Below are positions 18,067 to 26,637 of a stretch of 64,000 nt of DNA, in pieces. Below the pieces are notes generated by a model. The model had not been told where the DNA came from, ran no database searches, and saw nothing but the letters and a program-made list of their open reading frames with translations. How positions within the stretch are numbered: position 1 is the stretch's first letter; each line of letters opens with the position of its first letter. The position numbers and the translations under genes are program-made. The DNA comes from Dysgonomonas sp. Marseille-P4361 (GTDB lineage Bacteria; Bacteroidota; Bacteroidia; Bacteroidales; Dysgonomonadaceae), in assembly GCF_900343125.1 (NCBI RefSeq), contig NZ_OPYL01000004.1:186001-250000 (forward strand). The letters run 5' to 3'.

Positions 18067-18297
18067 ATGGCTAAAATAAAAGGAACTGTGGTAGTAAACG
18101 AAGAACGTTGCAAAGGATGTAACCTTTGTGTTGTATCGTGCCCTTGTGATGTTCTGGAACTACAACCACGTAATGTAAATCAGAAAGGATATCATTTTGT
18201 ATATATGAAAAATCCTGATGATTGTATAGGATGTGCAAATTGTGGCTATGTATGCCCCGATGGCTGCCTAACTATCTATAAAAAGAAATTTGAATAG
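18067..18297 (+). CDS. korD: 2-oxoacid:ferredoxin oxidoreductase, ferredoxin (delta) subunit
   Basis: A 76-residue protein with two 4Fe-4S motifs: CKGCNLCVVSCPCDVLE and CIGCANCGYVCPDGC. It is the first gene of the four-subunit cluster and passes electrons from the catalytic subunits to free ferredoxin or flavodoxin. The delta subunit of KorABCD/VorABCD complexes has this size. Separated from korA by 73 bases without a terminator. Confidence 0.93.
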   Translation: MAKIKGTVVVNEERCKGCNLCVVSCPCDVLELQPRNVNQKGYHFVYMKNPDDCIGCANCGYVCPDGCLTIYKKKFE

Positions 18298-18370
18298 CAA
18301 CAACGAGTTACTACACAACAAAAAGCACTAGCAAAGCTATCGGTAATTCGTTCTAACCAAATTAGAATTT

Positions 18371-19453
18371 ATGTCAAAAGAAATATTTTTAATGAAAGGC
18401 AATGAAGCGATTGCTCATGCCGCCATCAGATACGGAGTAGATGGATATTTTGGGTATCCTATTACCCCACAATCAGAGATTATGGAAACCTTAATGAGCG
18501 AGGCCCCTTGGAAAACAACCGGAATGGTTGTTCTGCAAGCAGAAAGCGAAACAGCCTCTATTAATATGGTTTACGGAGGTGCAGGATGCGGAAAGGCAGT
18601 TATGACCTCTTCTTCTAGCCCTGGTATGAGCCTTATGATGGAAGGAGTATCTTACATTGCGGCAGGAGAACTCCCATGCTTACTTGTAAACGTAATGCGT
18701 GGAGGTCCCGGTTTAGGTACAATACAACCCTCTCAAGCCGACTATTTCCAAGCAGTAAAAGGAGGAGGACATGGTGATTATAAATTAATAACATTGGCTC
18801 CTGCATCGGTACAAGAAATGGCGGACTTTGTTACTCTTGGATTTGATCTTGCATTCAAATATCAAACCCCTGCTATGATCCTGACAGATGGTGTAATAGG
18901 TCAAATGATGGAAAAAGTAACCCTCTCTCCATACAAACGTCGCAGAACAGATGCTGAGATAAGAGAGCAATGCCCTTGGGCTACACTAGGGAAACCCAAA
19001 GGTAACAAGCCTAATGTAATTACAACATTAGAACTTGATTCTCACAAAATGGAGATTATCAATTTGCGCCTGCAAGCCAAATACAAAAAAATAGAAAAAG
19101 AGGTATGTTTATATCAGGAGGTTAATTGCGAAGATGCAGATTACATACTGGTTGCTTTTGGATCTGCGGCTCGTATATGCCAAAAAGCAGTTGAACTTTC
19201 TCGTTCAAAAGGTATAAAAGTAGGGCTTATTCGTCCCATTACATTATGGCCATTCCCTTCCGATATCCTGAACCAATATGCTTCTAAGACTAAAGGAATG
19301 CTGACTGTAGAAATGAATGCAGGACAGATGGTAGAAGATGTTCGCCTTGCTGTTAATGGAAAAGTAAAAGTCGAACATTTCGGACGATTAGGAGGCATCG
19401 TACCTACTCCTAGCGAGGTAGTAGATGCTTTAGAAATAAAATTCGGTCTATAA
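18371..19453 (+). CDS. korA: 2-oxoacid:ferredoxin oxidoreductase, alpha subunit
   Basis: A 360-residue alpha subunit combining the pyrimidine-type domain (GNEAIAHAAIRYGVDGYFGYP start, ESETASINMVYGGAGCGKAVMTSSSSPG) with a transketolase-C-like domain (near 250-360, VAFGSAARICQKAV). Annotation pipelines often name such proteins VorB. It acts with KorB on 2-oxoglutarate or branched-chain 2-oxoacids; which substrate is used cannot be read from sequence. Residue pattern ITPQSEI is typical of the 2-oxoglutarate/branched-chain branch. Confidence 0.92.
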   Translation: MSKEIFLMKGNEAIAHAAIRYGVDGYFGYPITPQSEIMETLMSEAPWKTTGMVVLQAESETASINMVYGGAGCGKAVMTSSSSPGMSLMMEGVSYIAAGELPCLLVNVMRGGPGLGTIQPSQADYFQAVKGGGHGDYKLITLAPASVQEMADFVTLGFDLAFKYQTPAMILTDGVIGQMMEKVTLSPYKRRRTDAEIREQCPWATLGKPKGNKPNVITTLELDSHKMEIINLRLQAKYKKIEKEVCLYQEVNCEDADYILVAFGSAARICQKAVELSRSKGIKVGLIRPITLWPFPSDILNQYASKTKGMLTVEMNAGQMVEDVRLAVNGKVKVEHFGRLGGIVPTPSEVVDALEIKFGL

Positions 19454-19487
19454 TCAGACCTTTTTCAATCACTAAATTTAGAAAAGA

Positions 19488-20246
19488 ATGAGCACAATTA
19501 TAATTGATCCGGCAAATTTAGTATATGCAAAACCCGAGTTGATGAATGACGAGGAAATGCACTACTGTCCTGGGTGTTCTCATGGTGTTGTTCACAAACT
19601 GATTGCTGAAGTGATCAGCGAAATGGACTTGAGAGAAAAAACAATTGGAATAGCCCCTGTAGGTTGCGCTGTTTTTGCATACAATTATTTAGATATAGAC
19701 TGGCAAGAGGCAGCTCATGGTCGTGCGCCTGCATTAGCAACAGCTGTAAAACGTCTTCTCCCTGACAGGATGGTTTTCACCTACCAAGGAGATGGAGACT
19801 TAGCTGCAATAGGGACTGCAGAAACAATACACGCTGCAAATCGTGGAGAAAACATAGCCATCATATTTATAAATAACGGGATTTACGGTATGACGGGAGG
19901 ACAAATGGCTCCTACTACCCTACCCAACATGAAAACATCTACATCTCCTGATGGTAGAGACATCAATGAAAATGGGCATCCGCTAAAGATACTAGATCTT
20001 TTGGCTAAACTTGATGGAGTCTGTTTAGCTACACGCCAAAGTGTACATACAGCAGCTTCTGTAAAGAAAGCTAAACGAATGATAAGAAAAGCTTTTGAAA
20101 ACTCGATGGAAAACAAAGGTACTTCTATTGTAGAAATAGTATCTACTTGTAGTTCGGGATGGAAAATGACTCCCGCTCAATCAAACGACTGGATGGTAGA
20201 AAATATGTTTCCTGCATATCCGCTTGGAGATTTAAAGAATATCTAA
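19488..20246 (+). CDS. korB: 2-oxoacid:ferredoxin oxidoreductase, beta (TPP) subunit
   Basis: A 252-residue TPP-binding subunit: HYCPGCSHGVVHKL (CxxC), GIAPVGCAVFAYNYLDIDW, the TPP-binding GDGDLAAIGTAETIHAANR, and NNGIYGMTGGQMAPTT with the metal ligands. Fits the standard length (about 250-280). It follows korA by 34 bases, and korC begins 11 bases after its stop. Confidence 0.94.
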   Translation: MSTIIIDPANLVYAKPELMNDEEMHYCPGCSHGVVHKLIAEVISEMDLREKTIGIAPVGCAVFAYNYLDIDWQEAAHGRAPALATAVKRLLPDRMVFTYQGDGDLAAIGTAETIHAANRGENIAIIFINNGIYGMTGGQMAPTTLPNMKTSTSPDGRDINENGHPLKILDLLAKLDGVCLATRQSVHTAASVKKAKRMIRKAFENSMENKGTSIVEIVSTCSSGWKMTPAQSNDWMVENMFPAYPLGDLKNI

Positions 20247-20257
20247 AACACAAGAAA

Positions 20258-20809
20258 ATGACAACAGAGATAATTATAGCTGGTTTTGGAGGACAAGGAG
20301 TTTTGTCGATGGGAAAGATATTAGCATACTCAGGATTGATAGAAGACAAGGAAGTTTCATGGTTTCCATCATATGGCCCTGAACAACGAGGAGGTACTGC
20401 TAATGTAACAGTCATATTAAGCGATGACCCTATCAGTTCACCAATCGTAAACGAGTATGATATAGCAATTATATTAAATCAACCATCTTTAGAAAAATTC
20501 GAACCTCATGTTAAGCCCGGAGGTATTTTGATATATGACCCAAGCGGCTTCCAGCATCCACCGACAAGGAAAGATATTTATATATACAAAACAAAAGCGA
20601 TAGATACTGCTACCTTGATGCAGAACTCAAAAGCCTTTAATATGATCGTTCTTGGCGGATTGCTCAAAGTTAGTCCTATGGTCAAACTGGAAAATGTCAT
20701 GCTGGGACTTAAAAAATCACTTCCGGAAAGACATCACAAACTACTTCCAATGAATGAACAAGCCATTCTAAAAGGGATGGAAATTATAGAAGAAGTTCAC
20801 ACACCCTGA
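20258..20809 (+). CDS. korC: 2-oxoacid:ferredoxin oxidoreductase, gamma subunit
   Basis: From the ATG at 20258 the product is 183 residues: MTTEIIIAGFGGQGVLSMGK is the standard start of the gamma subunit, followed by WFPSYGPEQRGGTANVTV. A longer reading frame from 20159 would overlap korB and adds no homologous sequence, so it is rejected. It completes the korDABC operon. Confidence 0.93.
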   Translation: MTTEIIIAGFGGQGVLSMGKILAYSGLIEDKEVSWFPSYGPEQRGGTANVTVILSDDPISSPIVNEYDIAIILNQPSLEKFEPHVKPGGILIYDPSGFQHPPTRKDIYIYKTKAIDTATLMQNSKAFNMIVLGGLLKVSPMVKLENVMLGLKKSLPERHHKLLPMNEQAILKGMEIIEEVHTP

Positions 20810-20810
20810 C

Positions 20811-20848
20811 AAATAAAAAAAACGCCTGATTAAAATTAATCAGGCGTT
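20811..20848 (-). terminator. Terminator shared between korC and gldN
   Basis: Perfect 13-base arms AACGCCTGATTAA / TTAATCAGGCGTT at 20821-20848. The A-run at 20815-20822 gives a T-run on the minus strand, so it mainly ends the gld operon, but it can also stop korC transcription. Confidence 0.88.
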
Positions 20849-20870
20849 CTCATTATATATCGCAAATATC

Positions 20871-21737
20871 TTATCTTCTATTTTGAGCTGTATAAAATCT
20901 AGATTGAATATAGTCTAATTCATTCTCTATACGTATACGCTCATTTATTAATTCTTGCATATCTGTAAAGTGATGAGATAATTGTCTCAATCCCACTTGA
21001 TAGATACAACCTCTATAATATCTATTATTAATGATATCAGACATAGAAGCATTAGTTAAAGCAGGAAGAACATTCTTGAAAGAAACTAAAGTCTCTGATC
21101 TTGATAAATATGCACTTATATCATCCATAGAGATCCAAAATAAAGGGAAATATTTTCCTCTTTCGAACAAAACAGGACAGATATGAGTTACTCTAGCTTC
21201 TCCTTTTGATGTTTTAGAGTCGAAATGCCATTTTTCTTTTACCAAGTAATAAGTTATATCCTCAGATGGGATATCGCTTCTTTTTACTGCATATGTTCCA
21301 TCTGTATTAACAGTAAAAGGAATTGCGCACTCTTTCAAAGCTTCAGCACCTTCCAGACGATTTTCTGAATCTAAGATAGGTTGAGGATTAAACTTATAAA
21401 TAGGAGTTTTGTTTGCACTCATTAGATCTACCAATAATGTAAAAAGATTTACATCTCTTTCATTTGTCTTTATAGGTAGAAAGAAAGAATCATTTCCATA
21501 TGTATCTTTCCCTATTTGTCTGTAGATATCTTTTGACCAAGTTGATGTAGAAAAATCATTTTTAAAGCTTTCTATAATAGAGAATTCTCTAGTACTTGGT
21601 GATGCAACTACAGCCTCTATTTCATAAGATACAACATCTACCTGATCGACTACTTTTTCTTTAATTATGTTGTCTTGTGCAATAAGCGAGCTACAAAAGA
21701 AAAGCCCACTAAGCATAAATGAAACAATATATTTCAT
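20871..21737 (-). CDS. gldN: Type IX secretion / gliding protein GldN (PorN)
   Basis: A 288-residue protein with signal peptide (MKYIVSFMLSGLFFCSSLIAQ). GldN/PorN binds GldK/PorK in the periplasmic ring beneath the outer membrane. Family-like stretches are VVSYEIEAVV, SKDIYRQI, FTLLVDLMSANKTPIYKF and EKWHFDSKTS. Last gene of gldKLMN, 15 bases after gldM, with the terminator at 20811-20848. Length is usual (about 280-330). Confidence 0.93.
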   Translation of the reverse strand: MKYIVSFMLSGLFFCSSLIAQDNIIKEKVVDQVDVVSYEIEAVVASPSTREFSIIESFKNDFSTSTWSKDIYRQIGKDTYGNDSFFLPIKTNERDVNLFTLLVDLMSANKTPIYKFNPQPILDSENRLEGAEALKECAIPFTVNTDGTYAVKRSDIPSEDITYYLVKEKWHFDSKTSKGEARVTHICPVLFERGKYFPLFWISMDDISAYLSRSETLVSFKNVLPALTNASMSDIINNRYYRGCIYQVGLRQLSHHFTDMQELINERIRIENELDYIQSRFYTAQNRR

Positions 21738-21752
21738 AATACAATATTTGTG

Positions 21753-23321
21753 TTAATTAATTCTTACTACCATTGTGTTAAGTTCTCTCTCCCCATCAGG
21801 TCCTTTAACCTTAATCTTTGTAATAAACAATTCAGAACCTCTAGCTAAGCGCTTGATCTGCTCTTTTTGCCTATCTGAAAATTTGGCTCCATTTGACAAT
21901 TCCGGAGAAGCATTATTCATTGCGTCAAGAGAAAGAGTCGTAAAGCTTGTTACTGTAAACGGAATATTTAAAATTCCATCATCAATTGCAGCTTTTAATT
22001 CATCGGTGCCCAAAAGAACTGATCTTGAAAGATTTCCTCTTTTAAACATTTTAGCTTTCCCTTCTGCATCATTATAGGCTATGTATGGTGTAGGGTCAGG
22101 TAATCGTCTTATACGAAATTCTTTACCCGCGACAATTGTTCTTAAAGCTCCGTTTACTCTTGCCGAAACCGAAATCACAAATTTCTGTCCTACTTGAGCT
22201 GTAGCAGGTGCAGCAACCCAGTTTTTACCAGACTTAGTCAATGTTCCTCCTTTTACTGCTGTTGCTACAATATCTTGACTAGGTATTCCGGGAACCGAAA
22301 TACTTATTTCATTCGGAATTCCGGCATATACAACATCCATCAAAAGAGGAGCAATAGTAGCCATTGGTTCAATAACAGTATATTCTTGTGTAAAATCTCT
22401 ACGCAAAGAATTTCCCATCCGATCCAACAACTCTATATAACCATTAAATGATTTTGTTCCTACAGAAGCTGTGCCTACTTCATACAAACCATTATTATCT
22501 AATGGCAACTCTTTACCATCAATTACAACCTTAGGGCGCTGAGTAGTATCTACTGCAGCGAGAATAACATTTGCCCGATACGGAAGACCTTGCATTACTA
22601 TATTGGACTGAGGAACTACAAATGCACTCAATTCATTAACACGCAAGTCTTTCACATCAATATCCTGAACTAGATTATTCAGCACCTCTCCTTCAGCTTG
22701 TCTAACATTCATCTCCAACTCTGTAAGTAGAGTTACAGCTGCAATACTAGGCATATTCTCGAAGGAAGCCTGCAACCAGTTCTTTCTATCTTTTCTAGCC
22801 CTTTCAGATGGCTCTGTAGATAAAGTTCTCCTTACTACATTTTGTTTGATACTATCCGAAATATACACGAGCATATTTTCTCTATATGCATCCAACATTT
22901 CTTTTAGTCTTTTTCCTTGTCCGCCGACAGGAGCCATCATCACTTCAGAAGAGGGACCTAATTTATCTTTTTTCTTAAGATTATCAGCATCTGCATCAGA
23001 TCCATCAGTCTTTCGAGCAATATCTTCTTTCAATTTTTGAATAAACAGAACGACCGAATCGGACTGCAACTTTACCTTCTTAGAAAGCTCGTATGAGTCT
23101 CTCGTTTTTTCAGGATTACTAGTATACGATACATTTATATCTGAATAAAGCTTCTCGTTACGTTCATCTGCAATCTTAATTGATTCCTGAAGATTATCGT
23201 TCATCAACACAAACCCATCTAAGACTTCTGTGGATATATTTAAGGCAAGCATAGCGATAAAAACCAGATACATCAGATTTATCATCTTCTGCCGAGTCAT
23301 TTGCCCTTTACTTAATGCCAT
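21753..23321 (-). CDS. gldM: Type IX secretion motor protein GldM (PorM)
   Basis: A 522-residue protein with a short basic N-terminus and one transmembrane helix (about 12-33, MINLMYLVFIAMLALNIS), then a long periplasmic part. GldM forms the proton-driven inner-membrane motor with GldL and reaches the GldKN ring. Periplasmic D1-D4-like domains cover about residues 35-522. The conserved KMINLMYLVFIAMLALN start fits the family. Confidence 0.94.
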   Translation of the reverse strand: MALSKGQMTRQKMINLMYLVFIAMLALNISTEVLDGFVLMNDNLQESIKIADERNEKLYSDINVSYTSNPEKTRDSYELSKKVKLQSDSVVLFIQKLKEDIARKTDGSDADADNLKKKDKLGPSSEVMMAPVGGQGKRLKEMLDAYRENMLVYISDSIKQNVVRRTLSTEPSERARKDRKNWLQASFENMPSIAAVTLLTELEMNVRQAEGEVLNNLVQDIDVKDLRVNELSAFVVPQSNIVMQGLPYRANVILAAVDTTQRPKVVIDGKELPLDNNGLYEVGTASVGTKSFNGYIELLDRMGNSLRRDFTQEYTVIEPMATIAPLLMDVVYAGIPNEISISVPGIPSQDIVATAVKGGTLTKSGKNWVAAPATAQVGQKFVISVSARVNGALRTIVAGKEFRIRRLPDPTPYIAYNDAEGKAKMFKRGNLSRSVLLGTDELKAAIDDGILNIPFTVTSFTTLSLDAMNNASPELSNGAKFSDRQKEQIKRLARGSELFITKIKVKGPDGERELNTMVVRIN

Positions 23322-23364
23322 CAGTTATCTCTTTTTAATTACTAATATTTAGCCTTTGCCAAAA

Positions 23365-24183
23365 TTAGAAATTATTGGGGTTCATATTATTGTTATTATT
23401 ATTTGTAGTCATCGCCTGCAACAGACGTGCATATACATTATTCAATGCTTCAATATGCTTAGTCATTTTAGCTGTTTCCTCTCTGAACATATAGCTATCA
23501 CCAATAGCTCCATCATAGAGATTCTTCATTCTTTGCAGACTATCATTAATATATCTGATGGCGGACATTTGCTCTGTTATTGTTTGCAACTGACCATTGA
23601 ACACATCATTTAGTCCTTTAATATTCTCATTTAATGTCGCAAGATTTTCAGCAAACTCGTGTGTCCCTGAAAGCTGTTTAGATATATCTTCTATTTTCTT
23701 TGAAGTATCATCTAAAGATTGTGCTACACCAGGATCAAATGCGCGATGAGCACTTTGTTGATCAACTGGTATAGTTTGAGTTCCAACAGAAGCCGAATTA
23801 ACTACACCTCCTCGAGGATCTCCAGCAATCACAACTACAGAACCTTGTTGATTCATTGTTTGCTTATCCATCTTGTTCTTATTGGATGGTATGGCTTCTA
23901 CTGCCGGAGTTATAGCAGAACCTCCTCCTATAATTACACCCGCTTGCCCCCCATCCGATGATGGGACATCATGAGAAGAATAGTCTAGTCCTGCCGCAAT
24001 AAAGACAAGGACTTCAACTATCATTCCCGCCATTAAAATCCAATCACCACCAGGGAAATGCATGATTTTGAACATAACACCAAGTATAACTACGGCAGCA
24101 CCCCAGCTATAAATGATATTAAACATTATCTGTCCTTTTCTACTTGCAAGAAAACGTTTTAGATTATGAGCTACATTCCCCAT
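23365..24183 (-). CDS. gldL: Type IX secretion motor protein GldL (PorL)
   Basis: A 272-residue protein with two transmembrane helices (about 20-45 and 50-68). The second contains the acidic residue in MIVEVLVFIAAG that is proposed to take part in proton flow. GldL pentamers surround a GldM dimer. The cytoplasmic tail after residue 70 has a predicted coiled coil (LATLNENIKGLNDVF...) and ends in an asparagine run (about eight Asn in NNNNNNMNPNN). Tight operon with gldM (43 bases). Confidence 0.93.
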   Translation of the reverse strand: MGNVAHNLKRFLASRKGQIMFNIIYSWGAAVVILGVMFKIMHFPGGDWILMAGMIVEVLVFIAAGLDYSSHDVPSSDGGQAGVIIGGGSAITPAVEAIPSNKNKMDKQTMNQQGSVVVIAGDPRGGVVNSASVGTQTIPVDQQSAHRAFDPGVAQSLDDTSKKIEDISKQLSGTHEFAENLATLNENIKGLNDVFNGQLQTITEQMSAIRYINDSLQRMKNLYDGAIGDSYMFREETAKMTKHIEALNNVYARLLQAMTTNNNNNNMNPNNF

Positions 24184-24267
24184 TGTTGTATTTCAACGAA
24201 TATAATTAAGACTTTTTACTACTAATAATAATACAACGTCTAAAATTGTTTTTTATTATTATTGAAA

Positions 24268-26451
24268 TTATCTGATTTTACCTTTTTCATCAACACCCCA
24301 TGTTCTCACACATCTGAAGCCGATATAAGAACGAGATTTATCTTGAAATTCGATAGTTCTATCACCAGCCTTAACTGATGCATCTTTCCAAGAACCACCT
24401 TTTACTATTTTACGTTTTAGTATAGCCGGATCAGACAATGTAGCTCTATAGCTAAAGTCAGGATTAACTTCATCTGTCATACGATCGATAGATTCTGTAT
24501 AAGATGTAACAGTCCATTCGGCAACATTGCCCACCATATCATACAAACCAAATCGGTTAGGCAAGAAAGTAGCTACCGGAGATACTAAATCTTTTAAATC
24601 TTCAGATGCTCTAAAGTTTGCATGAGCTAATCCCTCTGTTGTATGAGTTTTATCCGAGTACCATGAATAATCTAAATCTGAACGTCCATTTCTTGCAGCA
24701 AATTCCCATTCTGCTTCAGTAGGTAGACGATATCCTTCAAAACCACTCAAGTCACATTTACCTTCTGCGATGTAACGATCGGTTCTCCAAGCACAATAAG
24801 CTTCTGCAGCATCCCAGCTAACGCCAACCACAGGATGATTGTCATAAGCCTTGGTTGTAAAATAATTTTTCACATATTGTTCGCCTTTTGCATTAGCAAA
24901 ATCTGTTGCCCAAGCATTTTCGTTTGGATAAATATTTACTATATATGTATGAGTAAAATCGACTGGATTACCGAAAGACTCTCTCGAAAGCGTTTCTCTA
25001 ACAATTTCACCTCTAGTATTTACATAAGCTGTATCTTTTGCAATAACAATAGAATTCGCTTCGCCTGATTGCTTTTTAGAAATGAATTGATAAAAGCTTT
25101 TTGTATCAAACCAGTCATATTTAAAATTCATAGCAGACGGGATTATACTAGTTTGCATTGAATTAACCGAACTTGGACCAACTACACTTGCAATAGCCTC
25201 AGCTTCTCTAGCTGTTGGATTCTTCCAAGGAATTGGTTTTAACCAATTCACACGCTGACCTACCGAACCGTATTCACCCGACATGTCTTTTTCAGGTCTT
25301 ACTAATACTTTAAATGTAGGATCACCACCAAATTTAGGATCAGATAAGCGTTCTCTGATAATAGAGTCACGTACCCAATATACAAATTCTCTATATTGTT
25401 TATTTGTCACCTCTGTTTCATCCATCCAGAAAGGACTTACTGCTACAAGTTTACGCGGCACAGTATCACCCCATAGAGGGTCAATTCCTGTCCCCATTTC
25501 AATATTTCCTCCAGGAACGAGAACCATCTTATCACATGCTCTGGCAATATTGTATGGTTGAACTAAACGTGATTCAATAGCAGGGTCAATGTATCTAGGT
25601 TTACCAAATTTATAAGTTACCCCTAAAGTAGCTTGAGCAATTCCATTATTACTAAAGTCTCCTTTTTGTCCATCAAACTCATCTGAGAGTAACACACCTC
25701 TTCCTTCAAGATAAACTTGGAAGTTCTTAGCAAAAGTAAAAGCAATGTGCCCCCCTACGCTACCACCAAGAAATGTATTATTCAGAGTTCCATGATGAGC
25801 AAAGCGTTGATATATACCTAATCCCACAAAAGGATAAATCTCCCATTTACGCAATGGTGTGTATCCGTTTATAGCATTAAGAAAGTTTAAAGCGACATCT
25901 CCTGTAGCACTAAAATAACGCATATGCTGCATATAATAATGTCCGTTTTCTTTCCAACCGGTAGGATGCCAAACATCAACACCAGACATATCAACCTTAC
26001 CATAAGCATAGTCTACACCTTCAACCATACCTAGATAATCCCAATAAGGGTCTTTAGTCATATTTTTAATATCCAAACCAGTGGATCCGTCTTTCCCCCA
26101 ACGGGTGTACGTTCCATTATACCCATCATTAAATCCGTGCAAAGAACCGCCGGATAACTGCAAACGAAGAATAAGCAAATTACCTATCCTACGTCCGATA
26201 GTAAGCGTTGGAGCCAAAGTTATTCTTTGGTTCAAACTAATTCTATTTCCAGGAACACCATTGTCGTCTTCCCCGAAATACACTTGTCCCCCTGCTCCTA
26301 ATGAGATAAACCAGAGAGGATCTTTAAGCAAATATTCATTTCTTGAAGGAACTGAATATAGTCCAGATTGATCAGTTTGTGCATAAGACACTATTGATAC
26401 ACAGATCAATAACAGTGAAGTTAGTAAAGTTTTTTTGTTCATAAGTTTCAT
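24268..26451 (-). CDS. gldK: GldK/PorK fused to an N-terminal outer-membrane beta-barrel domain
   Basis: From the ATG at 26451 the protein has 727 residues, far longer than usual GldK/PorK (about 460-490). A type I signal ends near VSYAQ. There is no lipobox Cys, although GldK/PorK are normally lipoproteins. Residues about 20-285 look like a transmembrane barrel (KDPLWFISLGAGGQVYFGED, LAPTLTIGRRIGNLLILRLQ, FLGGSVGGHIAFTFAKNF, AQATLGVTYKFGKP) of the OmpA-like Bacteroidales type. From about 305 the formylglycine-generating-enzyme-like GldK domain begins (MVLVPGGNIEMG, FWMDETEVTNKQYREFVYW, YRLPTEAEWEFAARNG, NVAEW, VKGGSWKD, YIGFRCV). The fusion replaces the lipid anchor. The 26485-26492 promoter excludes the longer start at 26487. 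Confidence 0.88.
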   Translation of the reverse strand: MKLMNKKTLLTSLLLICVSIVSYAQTDQSGLYSVPSRNEYLLKDPLWFISLGAGGQVYFGEDDNGVPGNRISLNQRITLAPTLTIGRRIGNLLILRLQLSGGSLHGFNDGYNGTYTRWGKDGSTGLDIKNMTKDPYWDYLGMVEGVDYAYGKVDMSGVDVWHPTGWKENGHYYMQHMRYFSATGDVALNFLNAINGYTPLRKWEIYPFVGLGIYQRFAHHGTLNNTFLGGSVGGHIAFTFAKNFQVYLEGRGVLLSDEFDGQKGDFSNNGIAQATLGVTYKFGKPRYIDPAIESRLVQPYNIARACDKMVLVPGGNIEMGTGIDPLWGDTVPRKLVAVSPFWMDETEVTNKQYREFVYWVRDSIIRERLSDPKFGGDPTFKVLVRPEKDMSGEYGSVGQRVNWLKPIPWKNPTAREAEAIASVVGPSSVNSMQTSIIPSAMNFKYDWFDTKSFYQFISKKQSGEANSIVIAKDTAYVNTRGEIVRETLSRESFGNPVDFTHTYIVNIYPNENAWATDFANAKGEQYVKNYFTTKAYDNHPVVGVSWDAAEAYCAWRTDRYIAEGKCDLSGFEGYRLPTEAEWEFAARNGRSDLDYSWYSDKTHTTEGLAHANFRASEDLKDLVSPVATFLPNRFGLYDMVGNVAEWTVTSYTESIDRMTDEVNPDFSYRATLSDPAILKRKIVKGGSWKDASVKAGDRTIEFQDKSRSYIGFRCVRTWGVDEKGKIR

Positions 26452-26484
26452 GTCAGTTGTAATAACTCTATATAACAAGTGGAG

Positions 26485-26492
26485 CAAAGATA
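26485..26492 (-). promoter_or_regulatory. Candidate -7 element of the gldKLMN operon
   Basis: Minus-strand TATCTTTG, about 34 bases before the gldK start at 26451. The -33 region is A/T-rich without a clear TTTG. It rules out the in-frame ATG at 26487. Confidence 0.55.
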
Positions 26493-26579
26493 ATACATAT
26501 TTTTAATTAAATTAATATTTTAACATGTAAAATAACACAAGTATACATAGAGTAACATTCTACATCTCTTTATTTTACA

Positions 26580-26615
26580 TAAAACAGGGTAGATCCACAC
26601 TGAGATCCACCCTGT
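26580..26615 (-). terminator. Terminator of nifJ
   Basis: Twelve-base arms ACAGGGTAGATC (26584-26595) and GATCCACCCTGT (26604-26615), one wobble, 8-base loop, followed on the minus strand by TTTT. It lies 22 bases after the nifJ stop. Confidence 0.82.
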
Positions 26616-26637
26616 AGTTTATAGAAATCAAGAATTA

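Noticed and set aside
20159-20257. Upstream start for korC inside korB
   Set aside because: Would overlap korB by 88 bases and adds no family sequence; MTTEIIIAGFGGQG is the standard start.
26442-26458. Same 17-base start region (ATGAAACTTATGAACAA) in gldK and in the lipoprotein at 11426
   Set aside because: Explained by common Met-Lys-Leu-Met-Asn-Lys signal peptide starts; not enough to claim a regulatory element.
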